The notes below the pieces were generated by a model. It did no database searches. It worked only from the letters and a program-made list of their open reading frames with translations, and was not told the DNA's origin. Below are positions 49,042 through 60,922 of a stretch of 64,000 nt of DNA, in pieces. The position numbers and the translations under genes were made by a program. The number at the start of each line of letters is the position of its first letter. Position 1 is the stretch's first letter. Origin of the DNA: Ceratobasidium sp. AG-K (Eukaryota; Basidiomycota; Agaricomycetes; Cantharellales; Ceratobasidiaceae); NCBI GenBank assembly GCA_037039685.1, contig JAWNGF010000001.1, forward strand, positions 3,286,001-3,350,000, in the 5' to 3' direction.

Positions 49042-50433
49042 ATGAGTATCCCAACTCTCCACGTTGCGAACGGGTTGGCAACCATTCAGCTGAACCGACC
49101 TAAGTCCTTGAATGCATTGACTGCGGCCGGTGCGAGGGACTTTGTTCTTGTAGGCGATTGACTGAATAAATTTCGCAGATTATGAGTTCTTATCTGAGAC
49201 CCTCCGCAAGGTGGACAAGATGCCAGACGTCCTAGTAAGTCCTGTCCTAAACGGCAAACGCCATTACTAGACCGAGTCATGTGACACGCGCACGCTAGTG
49301 CACCGTTCTCCAAGCGACTGGTCGCGCATTTTGCTCGTAAGGACCCCCAATCTCCATATACTTTGGTAACTAACATGGGATTTCATTCTCGAAGCGGCAC
49401 AGATGTAGGAGCTCGCCACACAGACGATGACCCAAACAAATCGGCCCGTCGAAAGGCACTTTCTCTTGGTAAGTTGCATGGTGTGCCATTGGTATCCATA
49501 TCCTTTAACGATAATATTAGGTATGCAGTCGAACACAGACTTAAGCGATGCAGTAAGAAACTGTATTTCATCCCAAGGATAGGCATTAGTTTAACAGCTC
49601 CATACCAAGTTTGCCAGCCATTCCAAGATCCTTGTTGCATTGTTGAATGGGCCAGCAATCGGGATTGCCGCAGGCATGTTCCAGCTTTACTGCCTTGCTA
49701 GATGAGAAACTGACGCAATGCCCCGCATCATAAAGCAATGCTCGGTCATTTCGACTTTATCTACGCAATGCCGCAGGTACCGTACCTTTCTCCAGCCCAA
49801 TTCATTTGACGTCATGGCATTTTAGGCCTGGCTCGCCGTGCCTTTCTCATTTCTCGGACTTTCGTCTGAGCAAAATGCGTCGGTAACATTTGTGAATCGA
49901 ATGGGGCTGGCCAAGGCCAACGAGGCCTTGCTTTGGGGCAAAAAAATAACAGCCGAGGAACTCGTGAGGAACGGTTTCGTCAAGTGAGCACGGATCATGA
50001 CTTGGGGGTCGCATGACTGAATGCATTTTCGAATAGTGAAATATTTCCAGCCGACGACACCCCCAGTTTTCATCGGACTGCTCGGGTGTACCTCTTGGAT
50101 CGCTTAGATGGACTTGATCCAGCGGCTTTGCTCAGCAGCAAGCGACTGATCCAGGTCCGTCTTCAGCCTTGCCCCCGTGATTATCTGTTTCAACTCTAAC
50201 TCGAATTCACTGTTCTTCCGGCTTTGCTGTAACCTTGTGGGACGCCATGTCGTCTGAAAACGGCACTGAAACTTGCGTATGTTGGCACTGCACAGACGGC
50301 ACTGCACGAGAAGAACGATCCTCGAGCGGTCAATTTTAGAGAGAGCTTTGCCCAGGCCGAGAGGTTTGCGGGAGGGGTGCCCACTCAGAGGTTCGGCCAA
50401 CTTGCGAGGAAAGAAATCAAACATCGCCTCTAG
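49042..50433 (+). CDS. ECI1: Delta3,Delta2-enoyl-CoA isomerase, Eci1-like (peroxisomal)
   Basis: Moves the double bond of unsaturated acyl-CoA so that beta-oxidation can proceed. Many small exons join to MSIPTLHVANGLATIQLNRP, SLNALTAADYEFL, QATGRAFCSGTDVG (oxyanion region), ILVALLNGPAIGIAAAMLGHFD, FSFLGLSSEQNASVTFVNRMG and KANEALLWGKKITAEELVRNGFV. The Glu in SSEQNAS aligns with the catalytic Glu of yeast Eci1. The protein ends KHRL; HRL is the peroxisomal targeting tripeptide reported for yeast Eci1. The intron at 49674-49735 is GC-AG (GCATGT donor), needed to join IGIAA to AMLGHFD in frame. The 5' exons are short and boundaries near 49.2-49.55 kb are moderate in certainty. It would work downstream of the peroxisomal ABC importer at the left edge. 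Confidence 0.82.
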
Positions 50434-50967
50434 TGACGTGAGCTGTCGAAATTTTCAACGCATCACTTGTGTTTATAGTGCAAATCCATTGCGTGTTGGT
50501 CAGTTGACCATTATCGTCACCGGGTTATGTTAATCGCGAGCTTCCTTGGGCTTGGAGTCGTAACTGAACCGCAGCCCTCAATCACGCGAGTAAACTTCCA
50601 ATTGGGAAATCGGCTAGCGGATAAGAGCCCGTTTCGACATAGGCGCTACTGTTGTGATAGCGCCAATCCACTGCTAACACTCGGTATACAGAGATATGCT
50701 CCGGGCGTAATACCCTTGGCGTGATTGCTCCACATGACCATCACCGAGTTTGCGTCTGAAATTTCTGGGCGCCTGGCTCCCGATGGCAAGTGGGAGCTTA
50801 GGTAAGCTCTGGATGAGGCAATTCCACCATGACCATGAGGGGGGTGCTATCTTCTATTGCTTCTCGCCCCTGGACTCTGGGCGGTGCTTCTTCATAGCCG
50901 GCTCGTTGCATTAAACCTGTGCCCGCTCCATAGGTTCTCAACACTCCCCCCAACCACTTTGCCTGGC
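50434..50967. other. Intergenic before the amino-acid permease
   Basis: A 24-codon open segment at 50734-50805 ends at a good GTAAGC donor and looks exon-like, but no partner exon is convincing. Otherwise nothing is recognised; it contains the permease promoter. Confidence 0.35.
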
Positions 50968-53430
50968 ATGTCGTTCGCCAACCGCGACGAGAAACTGGCA
51001 GACGTCGACGACAAAGGGTCACGTTCCCCCGAGTCTGGCACACGAGCATTCGAGCAGCCTGCCTACGTCAACAATGAGGGTCTTCCCGTTGACGAGGACC
51101 AGGAGCTCACGCTCCATCGTGGGCTCAAAGGTGAGTTGGAACGAGCTTAATTTGTGCGGCGAAACTAAACGTTGTATTTCAGCCCGTCAGATTTCTATGA
51201 TTGCACTTGGTGGTGCTGTCGGAACCGGTCTTATCATTGGTTCTGGTACAGCACTCCGACGAGGAGGCCCTTTGGGGTTGTTGCTTGGGTATAGCTTTGT
51301 TGGGTATGTATCCGCTATTCGGGCTCGGGTGACGATGCTGATATTACTATTCGCCTCCCAGTTTTGTTTGCTTCATGGTCATGACAAGTCTTGGAGAGAT
51401 GGCGGCCTATCTCCCTCACAAAAAATAAGCCGCATTTCACATGTTTCATTGGCGAGTACTAACATGTATTGTGATTGTACGGGTTTCAGCGGTTACGCCA
51501 CGCGGTTTGCTGATCCTGCTCTTGGATTCGCCTTGGGATGGAACTACTTGATGAAATACCTTATCGTCACGCCGAACAACATCAATGCTGCGGGCGTCGT
51601 TATTCGGTATTGGGATGTTAATGGCAAAGTTCACATTGGTGTATGGATGGTCATCCTAATTGCTTTGAGTAAGGACTTGTGCTCTTCGTTTCTCCTCATG
51701 GCTAATCAGTGTTCTTCGCAGTTTTCTTTGTCAACCTACTCGGTGTTCGGGTATTCGGTGAACTCGAGTTTTGGCTGTCCAGTATCAAGGTCATTGCGTT
51801 GATCGGCTTAATCCTTATGGGCATCATCATCGGTCAGTGCTCTCCGCGATGGGTTGGACATCATAGTTGACCGTGATTTCAACAGATCTCGGTGGAAATC
51901 CCCGCCACGATCGCATTGGATTCCGTTACTGGGATCCTGACAATGTTGCTAACGCACCCATGGGCACCTACAAGGTGACAGGCCCCAAGGGTGTTTTCCT
52001 TGGTAGGCATCGTTCTGAGGCATCTTGTAAAATGAACTCACCCTAGAGCAACAAATTCAGGTTTCTGGGCGGTCATGGTCAATGCATTATGTAGGCGTTC
52101 CACGCATATATTATGCGCAACAGACACTGACTACAGAGCTTTATAGTCGCATACATGGGTACCGAGCTTATTGGTGTAACTGTTGGTGAGGCTCAAAACC
52201 CTCGCAAGAACATTCCGAAGGCAATCAAGAGGAGTAAGTGGAAGTGTACGCGCCACCAAGTGACAACTCACTCATTTTGCTCAAGCTTTCTGGCGTATCC
52301 TGGTTTTCTAGTGAGTGCCACAGTAGCGTCCCAGCGCCAGATTGGTTAATATTGATACAATATAGCATCGGGGGCGTGTTTGTTGTTGGCCTTATCGTTC
52401 CCTCGACCGATCAGAGCCTGTTCGTTGCGACTTCCGCGAAGACTGGCGCTGCAGCATCTCCCTTCGTCGTTGCAGCTAACCTGGTCCACATCCGGGTATT
52501 GCCTCACATCATTAGTGAGTACCTCGATAGCATAAAGTTACTCTGGCTCACCAATCGTCTCAGATGCTGTTATTCTTATCTTTGTGATGAGTGCGGCCAA
52601 CTCGGATCTTTACATTGGCTCGCGTACTCTCTTTGCCCTTGCCGCCGAAGGAAAGGCACCAAGGATTTTCAAGCGCGTGAACCGCATGGGTGTGCCATGT
52701 GAGCATTGTTATCGTACCTGACCCTGGTTGCCAACTAATATGCTTGCATTTCAGGGCCTGCATTGCTGTTCTGTACTGCATTCTGCTTCTTGACCTTCCT
52801 CAACGTCAAAAAGTCCGGGGCAACAGTGTTTACCTACTTTGTCAATTTGGTCACCTTCTTTGGCGCAACGACATGGATGTGTATTGTCTATACCCACATC
52901 CGTTTCATGAAAGCCCTTGAGGCTCAAGGGATTAGTCGTGACCAACTCCCGTACAAAGTGAGTACGGCCATAGGCTAGACAAAGTTGAAGCTGATTGTCT
53001 ATGTGAAGGCACCATTCCAGCCATGGGGCGCTTGGTTTGCGTTGGTTGTCACTTTTATTATTACATTCTTCAAGGTAAATAATTTATGGATTTCGGGTGT
53101 ACTCGTGTTCATCCATATGTTTACAGGGGTTCGATACTCTCATGACACCTGTCAACGTTCCCAACTTTATCACAAGTTATATTGGTGCTCCAGTATTCTT
53201 CTGCATGTGGCTGGTAAGTGTCGAGTGCTCCCGTCCATTTTAAGGGCAAAATTAAAACCCATTATTTGCAGGGTTACAAACTGTGGTACAAGACCAAGAT
53301 GATTCCTCCACATGAGGTTGATCTGATCAGTGGCAAGCGCGAGATTGATGAGGAGGAAGAGCAATATCTTGCTTCCCAAGCTGCTTTGGGACCTCGCACT
53401 TGGAAGCAGAAGCTGTGGGATGCCTTGTAG
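50968..53430 (+). CDS. Amino-acid permease (APC superfamily, fungal YAT/Gap1 type)
   Basis: Proton-coupled uptake of amino acids at the plasma membrane. The start at 50968 gives MSFANRDEKLADV and a cytosolic acidic N-terminus. The permease signature begins ARQISMIALGGAVGTGLIIGSG, then SLGEMAAYLP, GFSGYATRFADPALGFALGWNYL, EFWLSSIKVIALIGLILMGIII, AYMGTELIGVTVGEAQNPRKNIPKAIKR, SAANSDLYIGSRTLFALAAEGKAP and TFFGATTWMCIVYTHIRFMKA. Twelve membrane spans are expected. The C-terminus is hydrophilic (SGKREIDEEEEQYLASQAALGP) and ends KQKLWDAL. About 13 small introns; roughly 560 residues. All landmarks present; substrate range not predictable. Confidence 0.92.
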
Positions 53431-53710
53431 TTTATCTAATGTTCTGGGATGTTATGTCGTTATGGTCGTTGTGTTGTAACAAGCTCTTACTCGATAATGA
53501 ATCTTCACTACTAAGACATTCGCTTATGGAGCGTTCGTAATTGGGCGAGCGTCATCATGTTAATAATCCTCTGGCAATGCCACTCTAAGCGAGATGATTG
53601 GTCATACTCTCCGTGTGAGACTGGCTCCTAAACAGGACGATGCTTTGGCGGTCACTGCTCAACTGAGTCTGTATAAAAGGACGAGCGTGTTGGCGCACAT
53701 AATAGTCCCC
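53431..53710. promoter_or_regulatory. Pirin promoter with TATAAAAG
   Basis: TATAAAAG at 53672-53679 lies 32 bases before the ATG at 53711. The expected transcription start therefore falls next to that ATG, about 245 bases upstream of the ATG that begins the conserved pirin domain, which supports the longer protein. Confidence 0.6.
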
Positions 53711-55384
53711 ATGTTCTCCTCTAGATTCTTGGGGTTTGTATCCTCAGTGCTCGCAGTTTTTCTCGCCTACGCCTACGTTATCTCTCCCGAACACGTCCAG
53801 CAAGCGTTCTTCTCTTCAGTTGCGTACTTTAACTCGACTGGCTCCAACATCTTGAGCTATACTCGTCAAACAAACACCATGTTAGCATTACAACAACGGG
53901 AAGAATTCCCTCCTACTTACATTGCTGCTACAGACCCACAACAGCACCGATGGCCACTCAGTCCGTCTCCCGAAGCATTACCAAGAAAGTCTATGCCGCA
54001 GAGACCCCGGAAGGCTCTGGTGCAGTCGTACGTCGCTCTATTGGTTCTATGAGCCTTCGGAACTTGAGCCCCTTCCTCATGTAAGTGCCGAATTCGTCGG
54101 AAGAATGGCCGTGACTGACGCCAGTGTTTGTTAGGTTGGATCACTTTCAGTAAGCCGGTTAACTGGGCCAATGCGTCGATTGTCTAACTTGTCTCATATA
54201 GCCTAGCGCCAGGAAGTGGTTTTCCCGATCACCCGCACCGCGGACAGGCAACTGTCACTTATATGATTGAAGGTATGTCGTCCGATCCAGCAACGCGAAA
54301 TGGCAATGAATTATTTGTGGCAGGCTCGTCGCAGCATGAAGACTCGGCCGGACACAAAGGACGACTTGGTCCGGGTGATGTACAATGGATGATCGCTGGC
54401 AAGGGCATTATCCATGCAGAGGTAAGTCATCGACGGTATTGGCCACGCCGATCATCTCAACGCCTCTGCAATAGATGCCTTTATTCCTTCCCGATGAGCC
54501 CAATCCCATGGGCATGCAGCTTTGGATTGACTTGCCTAAGGAGCACAAGATGACTGTGAGTTTGGATTTTCAAGTAAATCAACTCACATTGATCTCCTTG
54601 TTCGTAGGACCCTACATATCAAGAATTGAGTCGCACTGAGTAAGTCTTATTCGATTACTCATAACTACCAGCTGCTTATACATTATCAGAATCCCAAGCG
54701 CATTTCCAGAAGGCCCTGATGGTCCAGTCGAAGTCAAAGTGATCAGTGGCAAGAGCTTTGGAGTTGAATCCCCTGTCAAGCATTTGGGAGGATGCTGGTA
54801 CATGGACTTCCAGTTCAAGGCCGGCGACGTTACTGTATTCCAGGACCTGCGTGAGTATTCGACATTATTCCGCGTGGGCGGATCGGTGACATTATTTGAT
54901 AGCCTCTGGATGGACTGCATTCTTATACAGTAGGTTATAGGGACCGACTCGTACGAAAAGCTGACTCACTGTCTTCGCGTAGTCTTAAAGGGGTCCCTCA
55001 AAGTCAACAACTCCGAGTCCCATGAACAGTTCCACACACTGGTACGTACCTCCATGAAACCTTCGGTATTTGTATTGACTGGGTGCATAGGTACTATCGG
55101 CTGAAAAGTCGGAAACCGGAGTGGCCATTATGTCAACGAGTCCAGATACCCGAGCAGTACTCATCGCGGGCGAGCCGCTCGACCAGACAGTCTTTCAACA
55201 TGGTCCGTTCGTAATGACCACTCGAGAAGAAGTTCAGCAGACATTGATTGACTGTGAGTGAACCCTTGTCAGTTCTAGTGATCGCCTCGATCCTTATTCC
55301 TTTGCTTTCCAAGATTCGACCGGCAAAAATGGGTTTGAGAAGGCACATATCTGGAAGTCGAAGATTGGCGCGAGCCTCATGTAG
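53711..55384 (+). CDS. Pirin-family protein with a predicted N-terminal hydrophobic leader
   Basis: Pirins are metal-binding double-cupin proteins, usually nuclear or cytosolic, acting as redox cofactors or quercetin dioxygenases. The cupin core is complete: FPDHPHRGQATVTYMIEG supplies two metal His, IAGKGIIHAEMP the third His and the Glu. Later parts are KHLGGCWYMDFQFKAG, SGWTAFLYILKGSLKV and IAGEPLDQTVFQHGPFVM, ending KIGASLM. Exon 1 (53711-53880) encodes MFSSRFLGFVSSVLAVFLAYAY and about 35 more residues. An intron at 53881-53933 (GTTAGC...CTTAC...CTACAG) joins it in frame to the core, whose own ATG is at 53950. A TATAAAAG box 32 bases before 53711 favours the long form. The leader could be a signal anchor or organelle signal. 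If translation starts at 53950 the protein is ordinary. Confidence 0.85.
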
Positions 55385-55560
55385 GTTTTGTTGTCATGTC
55401 TGTTGGATTGGGATCCGCATCAGATCGGTTCCAGCTTTCTGAATCCTTCAGTCTGCGTCTTCACGTTAACTGGTCATGCCATTGTACGGCCCACAATGCT
55501 AAATATACATGTTTTAATTCCTTCTGAATACGCGAACATACAAAAATATATAAGATACGT

Positions 55561-57060
55561 TTAGAGTTTCGGGTTGCTAGCAAGCAGTCCGTTACCCTGT
55601 TGAATCCGTTCAACGGCCTCCTTGATCATATTGTCAACGATAGTTTTTGCCGGAAGGACATCCTGAGTGGCAGCGGATCAGTCTTGTTAAAATCCTTCCT
55701 ACATGAGAAGAAGCTAACCTTGATTACTGCGCTGACGCTACCCATAAGGAAGGTACTACACACAAGAGGTTTGAATAAATACCCTTGGATTCGCACGGTT
55801 GGACACTTACCGGGCTTGCAGCGACTTCTCAGGGTGCTGTTCCATCTCGTGCTCGTTTGGAATAACTCCCTTGGAGGTCAGTGTCTTGATTTCCTCCCGC
55901 CTGTTCTCCTCCCAGTCGGCAACATATGGCGTCTTGTATACTCGCAGGGGACGACCGGTATAAATCAGCGTGCGAGCGATATCTTCATGACCAGCGGCTA
56001 CGACCCTAAGAGAATGAACAATGGTCAGGGACGATTCAGAGCATGTTGATTCTGCTTACAATTCTTTGTGCCTCTTGGGAGCACCGGCTTCCTCGCTTGC
56101 GACGAACCGGGTGCCGACCCACACAGCCTGTGCGCCGTACATCAAATTCGCGGCGAGTCCACGGCCATCGTAGATACCGCCAGCAGCGACAACGTAAATT
56201 GGGTGTCCATTGAGCGAGGATTTGTGACCCTTGACGGCATCCTACAATCTGGAGGTCAGCACCGAACTCTGACTAAGGGGTTCTAACGACAGGACTGACC
56301 ACACACGCCGGAATAAGGATCGACGAAGGAATATCGCCAGTATGTCCACCTCCCTCGCCACCTTGCGCGCATATGATGTCAACGCCAACTTCAAGCGCTC
56401 GAGGAACATGTTTCGGGTGGCCAACCATCTTTAGTGGACGTAAGTAAGGGTTCGTATACATTAGGCTTGATACCAAGTACTCACGTTCATGACCAGAATA
56501 CCGGCCTTGTGAAGGCGCTCAACTGCCTCCTTGGGAGGCACGCCAACCGCGCTGACGAACAACGACGCGCCTTCCTCGATAATGACACTGAGGAGCTCTG
56601 GTAATTGGCCTTTAGTGTAGTCGTACTATGTGGGGCAGAACACGTCAGCATATACCCAACGCGTAGTAACAACATCATCATACGTTGGTCTTGCGCGCGC
56701 TACCGCCAACCTGAGGGAGTAGCAGATCCACGCCAAAAGGCGCTTTTGGATTTTTTAGATCCTTCTTGAGCTCCTTGATCTACGCAGGGGTTAGCCAGTA
56801 GAAAGTGATGGCGTCGGAGACACTTGCCTGTTCCCTCAAAACTTTGGGGGTGTAACCAATACCACCGATAACACCAAGACCTCCAGCGTTCTGAAATTTC
56901 AGGGCGAATTAGGTCGGGGCAAGCCTGGCTGTATCCTCGAGAGGCTTACCGTGACTGCTGCCGCGAGCGCGGGCCCGGCTGCGACATTCATCCCGGCAAG
57001 AATGATGGGATGGTCGATACCAAAGAGCTTGGTGATGGGTGTGACAATAGGTCCAGGCAT
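55561..57060 (-). CDS. Nitronate monooxygenase (2-nitropropane dioxygenase type)
   Basis: FMN enzyme oxidising nitronates, which protects from propionate-3-nitronate and similar toxins. Start MPGPIVTPITKLFGIDHPIILAGMN at 57060; then AVTNAGGLGVIGGIGYTP, APFGVDLLLPQVGG, AGILVMNMVGHPKHVPRALEVGVDIICAQGGEGGGHTGD with the catalytic His, PIYVVAAGGIYDGRGLAANLMYGAQAVWVGTRFVAS (FMN phosphate loop) and a C-terminal cap ending GNGLLASNPKL. About nine introns; close to 370 residues. All class I nitronate monooxygenase motifs are in place. It shares a 288-base divergent promoter with the phosducin-like gene. Confidence 0.93.
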
Positions 57061-57348
57061 TGTATTTTGGTTGAGTCTGTGACGAGGGAGTGGTGGTCTG
57101 TGGGATGAGCGGGGTGAGAGGCGGGAGGTAAATGTGGGGAGGTTAAGTAGGCAAGCAGATCCGGTTACCGGGAGACACAGTTACCGGGCGATATTGGTCT
57201 TACATGCCCGTGAATAAATCAGATTAGATCTGCAACCAACGTAATCATGCCCAACTGCGGTACTGTGCACCGGCGGTTCATCAGTGTACTCGGATTCTAT
57301 ATAACTTAGGAGCCGACTCGTCACATCCTACCGCGCCTTACTCCGGAG

Positions 57349-58287
57349 ATGCAGAATCCTGACGAGGATACCGAATGGAATGATATTCTGCGAAAACACG
57401 GCATACTCCCCCCACGACCCAAGACGCCACCATCTCCCTCCCCTCCCTCGTCACCCGCAATTGCCGATAAGCTCAAAGGGGCATCCGAGTCGGCACTGAA
57501 GGAGCTTGAAGATGACGCTGAAGATTCCGAGACCGAAAGGATCGTTCAGGAATATAGGAGGAAGCGAATGCAAGAGTTCCGCAAGGCCGAAAAACGTGGT
57601 CGATTTGGCGAGATGTTACCAATAGGCCGAGATGATTACAAACGAGAGGTGACCGAGGCAAGTAAAGTCGACGAGGAGGGCGCTGAAGAAAAGGGGAGAG
57701 GGCAACCAGTCGTCTGCTATCTATACAAGGACGGGTAAGTGGTACCAATTGAGCTCCACTATAACTTTCTTACCTATATTGGTAGGGACGCCGCCTGCTC
57801 GAGGCTAACCGAGCATTTGAAGATCTTAGCCTCACGATACCCCTCGACGAAGTTCGTTAGCATTATTGGGAATAAATGTATCGAGAACTATCCCGACCGG
57901 CACTTGCCAACATTATTCTTTTACCGCAATGGCAATCCTGTGAGTCAAGTCACAGCGTGGGGTACAGATCGGCCTAGAACATTACAAGGTGTGTCTTGTC
58001 TCAATGTTATGATTAGCATTGGCATCTGATATAGAGGCTTCCGTCCAGAGATCGAAAGCATCCTTCGTGCTTTGGGTATGATTCCTGAGCAGCCACCGGC
58101 CCAGGTACAAAACAAAGCAGATGGCGATGGCTCCGATGACGAAGTACAACGCTTATCATCCGCACTCCGTGGCTCAAAAATGGGAGAGCCAAGGAAAGGA
58201 ACTGGGACAGTAAACGCACAAACGTCCAAGATCCGAGGACCGTCGAGACCAACTGTAGAAGATGATGACTCGGACTTTGACTTGTAA
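57349..58287 (+). CDS. PLP2: Phosducin-like protein, PLP2/viral-IAP-associated-factor type
   Basis: Thioredoxin-fold co-factor of the CCT/TRiC chaperonin, helping fold actin and tubulin. The N-terminus MQNPDEDTEWNDILRKHGILPPRP carries the PLP2-type TEWNDILRKHGILP motif. A Pro/Ser stretch and a charged helix (SETERIVQEYRRKRMQEFRKAEKRGRFGEMLPI) follow, then the thioredoxin-like domain (QPVVCYLYKDGDAACSRLTEHLKILASRYPSTKFVSI, YPDRHLPTLFFYRNGNP). It ends in a Ser/Asp-rich tail (VEDDDSDFDL). Three exons; about 280 residues. The fold lacks the redox CxxC, as is normal for phosducins. Confidence 0.92.
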
Positions 58288-58458
58288 TGTCGAGCAAATT
58301 GTTGAGTGCAGAAGATGTATGAACTACGGTTATCTATATATAGCTTATGCACTTGCACTATACTGGAACGACATGGTATTTGCTTCAATAATGGACTCTG
58401 AGTCTTGGTATTAAGATTTGAGCGCATATACCTTGTGTTTATATCAACCACCTAATAG

Positions 58459-59359
58459 CTATGGTCTGCCGCCATCTGCAAGAGTGCCTTTGTGAGTTTC
58501 TATGATTCCTTTTACGGCCTGCATAGACTCGGCCCAAGACAAAATGCTATAACGGGAGGTATTCTTCAGCCGCCCAGCCTACCCAGAAGCAGGTTAAGTA
58601 GCTACACACCTCGGGGGCGCCAAGTCAGCATCAGGAGTCGCCAGAAGATCGGCAACGAGAGGGTACAGGAAGAAATCTGGCCACGTCGGATTGCTCCCCA
58701 AGAGGTATGGACCTTCCTCTGTCCGTAAATTCTCAATTACTCTGAAAAAGTGGCGGAGGCCCTGAACACCGCCTGAAGACTCGATCCGGGCTCGACAGGC
58801 TTCAGGGGATTCCTGGCCTATTACGTTTAACGTTAGACCGTTGGCAAAAGGAATGGGAGATGTATTCTCACCTTGATCAACGGAATTGACTCGTGGTTTC
58901 ACTACCTGTACTTCCACTGCGTTAAATCCTGTCCCACAAAGCACATTCGTCAGATGTCCCTAGTATCGTAGCAGAACATTACCATGGGCTGCGATGATAC
59001 TGACAAGCTCCCAAAGCTTCTCAGGCAACTCCAGCTGTGCACTTGTCAACGAAGATGAGGGTGAGACTCGGTCGATGTACCGTGCGATCGCTTGACTTTC
59101 ACATAGAGTTAACGACCGATTTCCCTATGAGCGAGGTAAATAATAGCTAGACGTATATAGTCTACGCGGATTGCTTTGGTCTTACCTCCGTGACTACCAG
59201 AGAGGGCAAAAACCCAAACGGGTGATACTTGCGCGCAAGCTCGGAATGAGGTGAAGTTGCTTTTTGCTCAAAGCGGATGCCTTTGTAGTACAGTGCGCTG
59301 GTAATTGCGCGCGTAAACGTAGAGAAAGGTGTTCCGATTACAACGTATGTGGGACTCAT
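58459..59359 (-). CDS. Glutathione S-transferase
   Basis: Soluble GST. The start at 59357-59359 gives MSPTYVVIGTPFSTFTRAIT, the thioredoxin-like N-domain with FGFLPSLVV (cis-Pro region) and TLCESQAIARYID (glutathione-binding E-S). The C-domain covers SSSLTSAQLELPEKLWELVSI, NAVEVQVVKPRVN and WPDFFLYPLVADLL. The last intron (GTGTGT...TTATAG, about 67 bases) is inside a frame that seems to end at 58594. Splicing it gives SILSWAESMQAVKGIIETH and KGTLADGGRP, a typical fungal GST end, with the stop at 58459-58461. About 225-230 residues. The substrate class is not predictable. Confidence 0.82.
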
Positions 59360-59549
59360 GGCGGCCAGGAGCAACTGAATAAATCTTGTTGAGTGGAAAC
59401 TCAAGGCCGACGAAGCTCAATGGATTATTAATTGATTGCTGAGGCGATCTGGTGGGGCGCAGAACTCCACCACATGACGCAAGGGCGGAAGCAATCGAGT
59501 CTATGGACCTAGGCCCGGACGGCTCCCAAAGTTTTAAGACACAGTATAT

Positions 59550-60922
59550 CTACAAGAATAGATCTGATTTCGCCGCATGAATAGGGAGATCCCAGCCGCT
59601 TGTGTCGTAGCCATTGACGTCTGCTCTGGGTGCCCGGGGTTTGGTCATCTCTGCAGGCTGAACCGGGTATGCCTGGGCTCTCCAGGAAGAGTACGGCGGA
59701 GCCTGAAAGTCGCGCGGCTTGTTGAACACCATAATCAATGAGCTGTATACAGAATAATCCAGCTAGTACTTACATCCTCCATATATCCATCAATGTAATG
59801 GTTCTCTTTCCAGGTCCGGTTCAACCCTCTACTAGTAACAAAATCATCTAGTGCCTGTATGGGCTTTGCAGAGTGGTATGTCACAGCCTGGAGCTCAGGG
59901 CAACGTTTCAAAAAGGTCATTACATCTTCTAGCTGTGCCGTATCTTTATGGCTATATGTCCATGGCCGTCTAAATTCGAAGTGCCTTAAGTCAGATGTGC
60001 ATATAGCTGTAAGGAGAGCCTGTGAAGGAAGACACCAGACAGAGAGGTGCTGCAGGGATGTGAAGCAGTTGATTATTCTTTGCCAGGTGCGAGTGGCAGT
60101 AGGCTCCATGGAGCGCAAAGTTAAGCTTTCGATGTATTTGCCATAGGTCTGTGCAAACTGAAGTAGAAATTCGGATGACGGAGAACGGTGCAGCTCAAGA
60201 GCACGCAGCGAATTGTTGGAGGGTAGTAAAATGAAGTACCTGAGGAGCTCGTCGCTAGGGTCCCAACATCCCAACGAACGAAATGATTTGAGTGCTCTCG
60301 GAGGAGAGTAACTCATGGGGTCATGTACTGAGTACTCGGCGAGCTCTAATGCGAGATACTTCAGGGCGGGACAATGCGCAACGAACAAACAAACGGGTTT
60401 GGTCGTATCAGCAAAGGATCTTATACGCAAACTTAAAAGTGAGGGTATTATGAACGCCGATGGTTCTAAGAGCTTGGGATCACGAAAAACCGAATCTGAT
60501 TGAACAATTGATAGAGCGAGATCCTGTAGGCGAGGAATGAAAGGCAACAATGCAACAAGGTCCACGAGCTCAACCGTCCCGAGGCCTGTTGGCTGCCCTA
60601 TGGTAAGAACCAGGTATCGTATAAAATAGCCCAAGCTATGATATGTGTCTTCGTTAGGTGGGCCAGCACTTTTGGAGCTTTCGGCCGATATAATGCACAA
60701 CTTGGTCAACGTGTGGAGGGCGTGAAGATCGGATGAGATTTCAATATTCTGAAACAGGATAGACCACGCCCAGTTTCTCCAGTCTTTGCATACAAGCGCA
60801 ACTGTCTTCAAGACCTGGGTGAAACTCCTTTGGGAACAAGCAAGTGGGAGAAAATCCAAGATCGCGAGTTGTAGTTCTGTTGGAAGGTGATTGCCATGAG
60901 ATATATCTAGTTCTAGACTCAT
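59550..60922 (-). CDS. F-box-like protein
   Basis: Probable substrate receptor of an SCF ubiquitin ligase. The F-box lies at residues about 13-58 (LPTELQLAILDFLPLA ... LKTVALVCKDWRNWAWSILFQNIEI). About 330 residues follow with weak leucine-rich spacing (LQDLALSIVQ, LKYLALELAEY, LRALELHRS, ESLTLRSME, LQHLSVW), the kind of C-terminus that binds substrates in basidiomycete F-box families. The large frame stops at 59735, but a GTAAGT donor at 59773 and an AG at 59718 remove 56 bases and continue in frame for about 55 residues (RDFQAPPYSSW ... AAKSDLFL) to 59550. I prefer this spliced form. It is divergent from the AlkB gene over 192 bases. Confidence 0.72.

Noticed and set aside
50734..50805. Exon-like 24-codon stretch ending at a GTAAGC donor before the permease gene
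   Set aside because: No convincing second exon or family; possibly a gene relic, too short to call.
58594..58944. GST ending at 58594 without the last intron
   Set aside because: Splicing a 67-base GT-AG intron gives the usual fungal GST C-terminus (LSWAESMQAV...GTLADGGRP); the unspliced end does not match the family.
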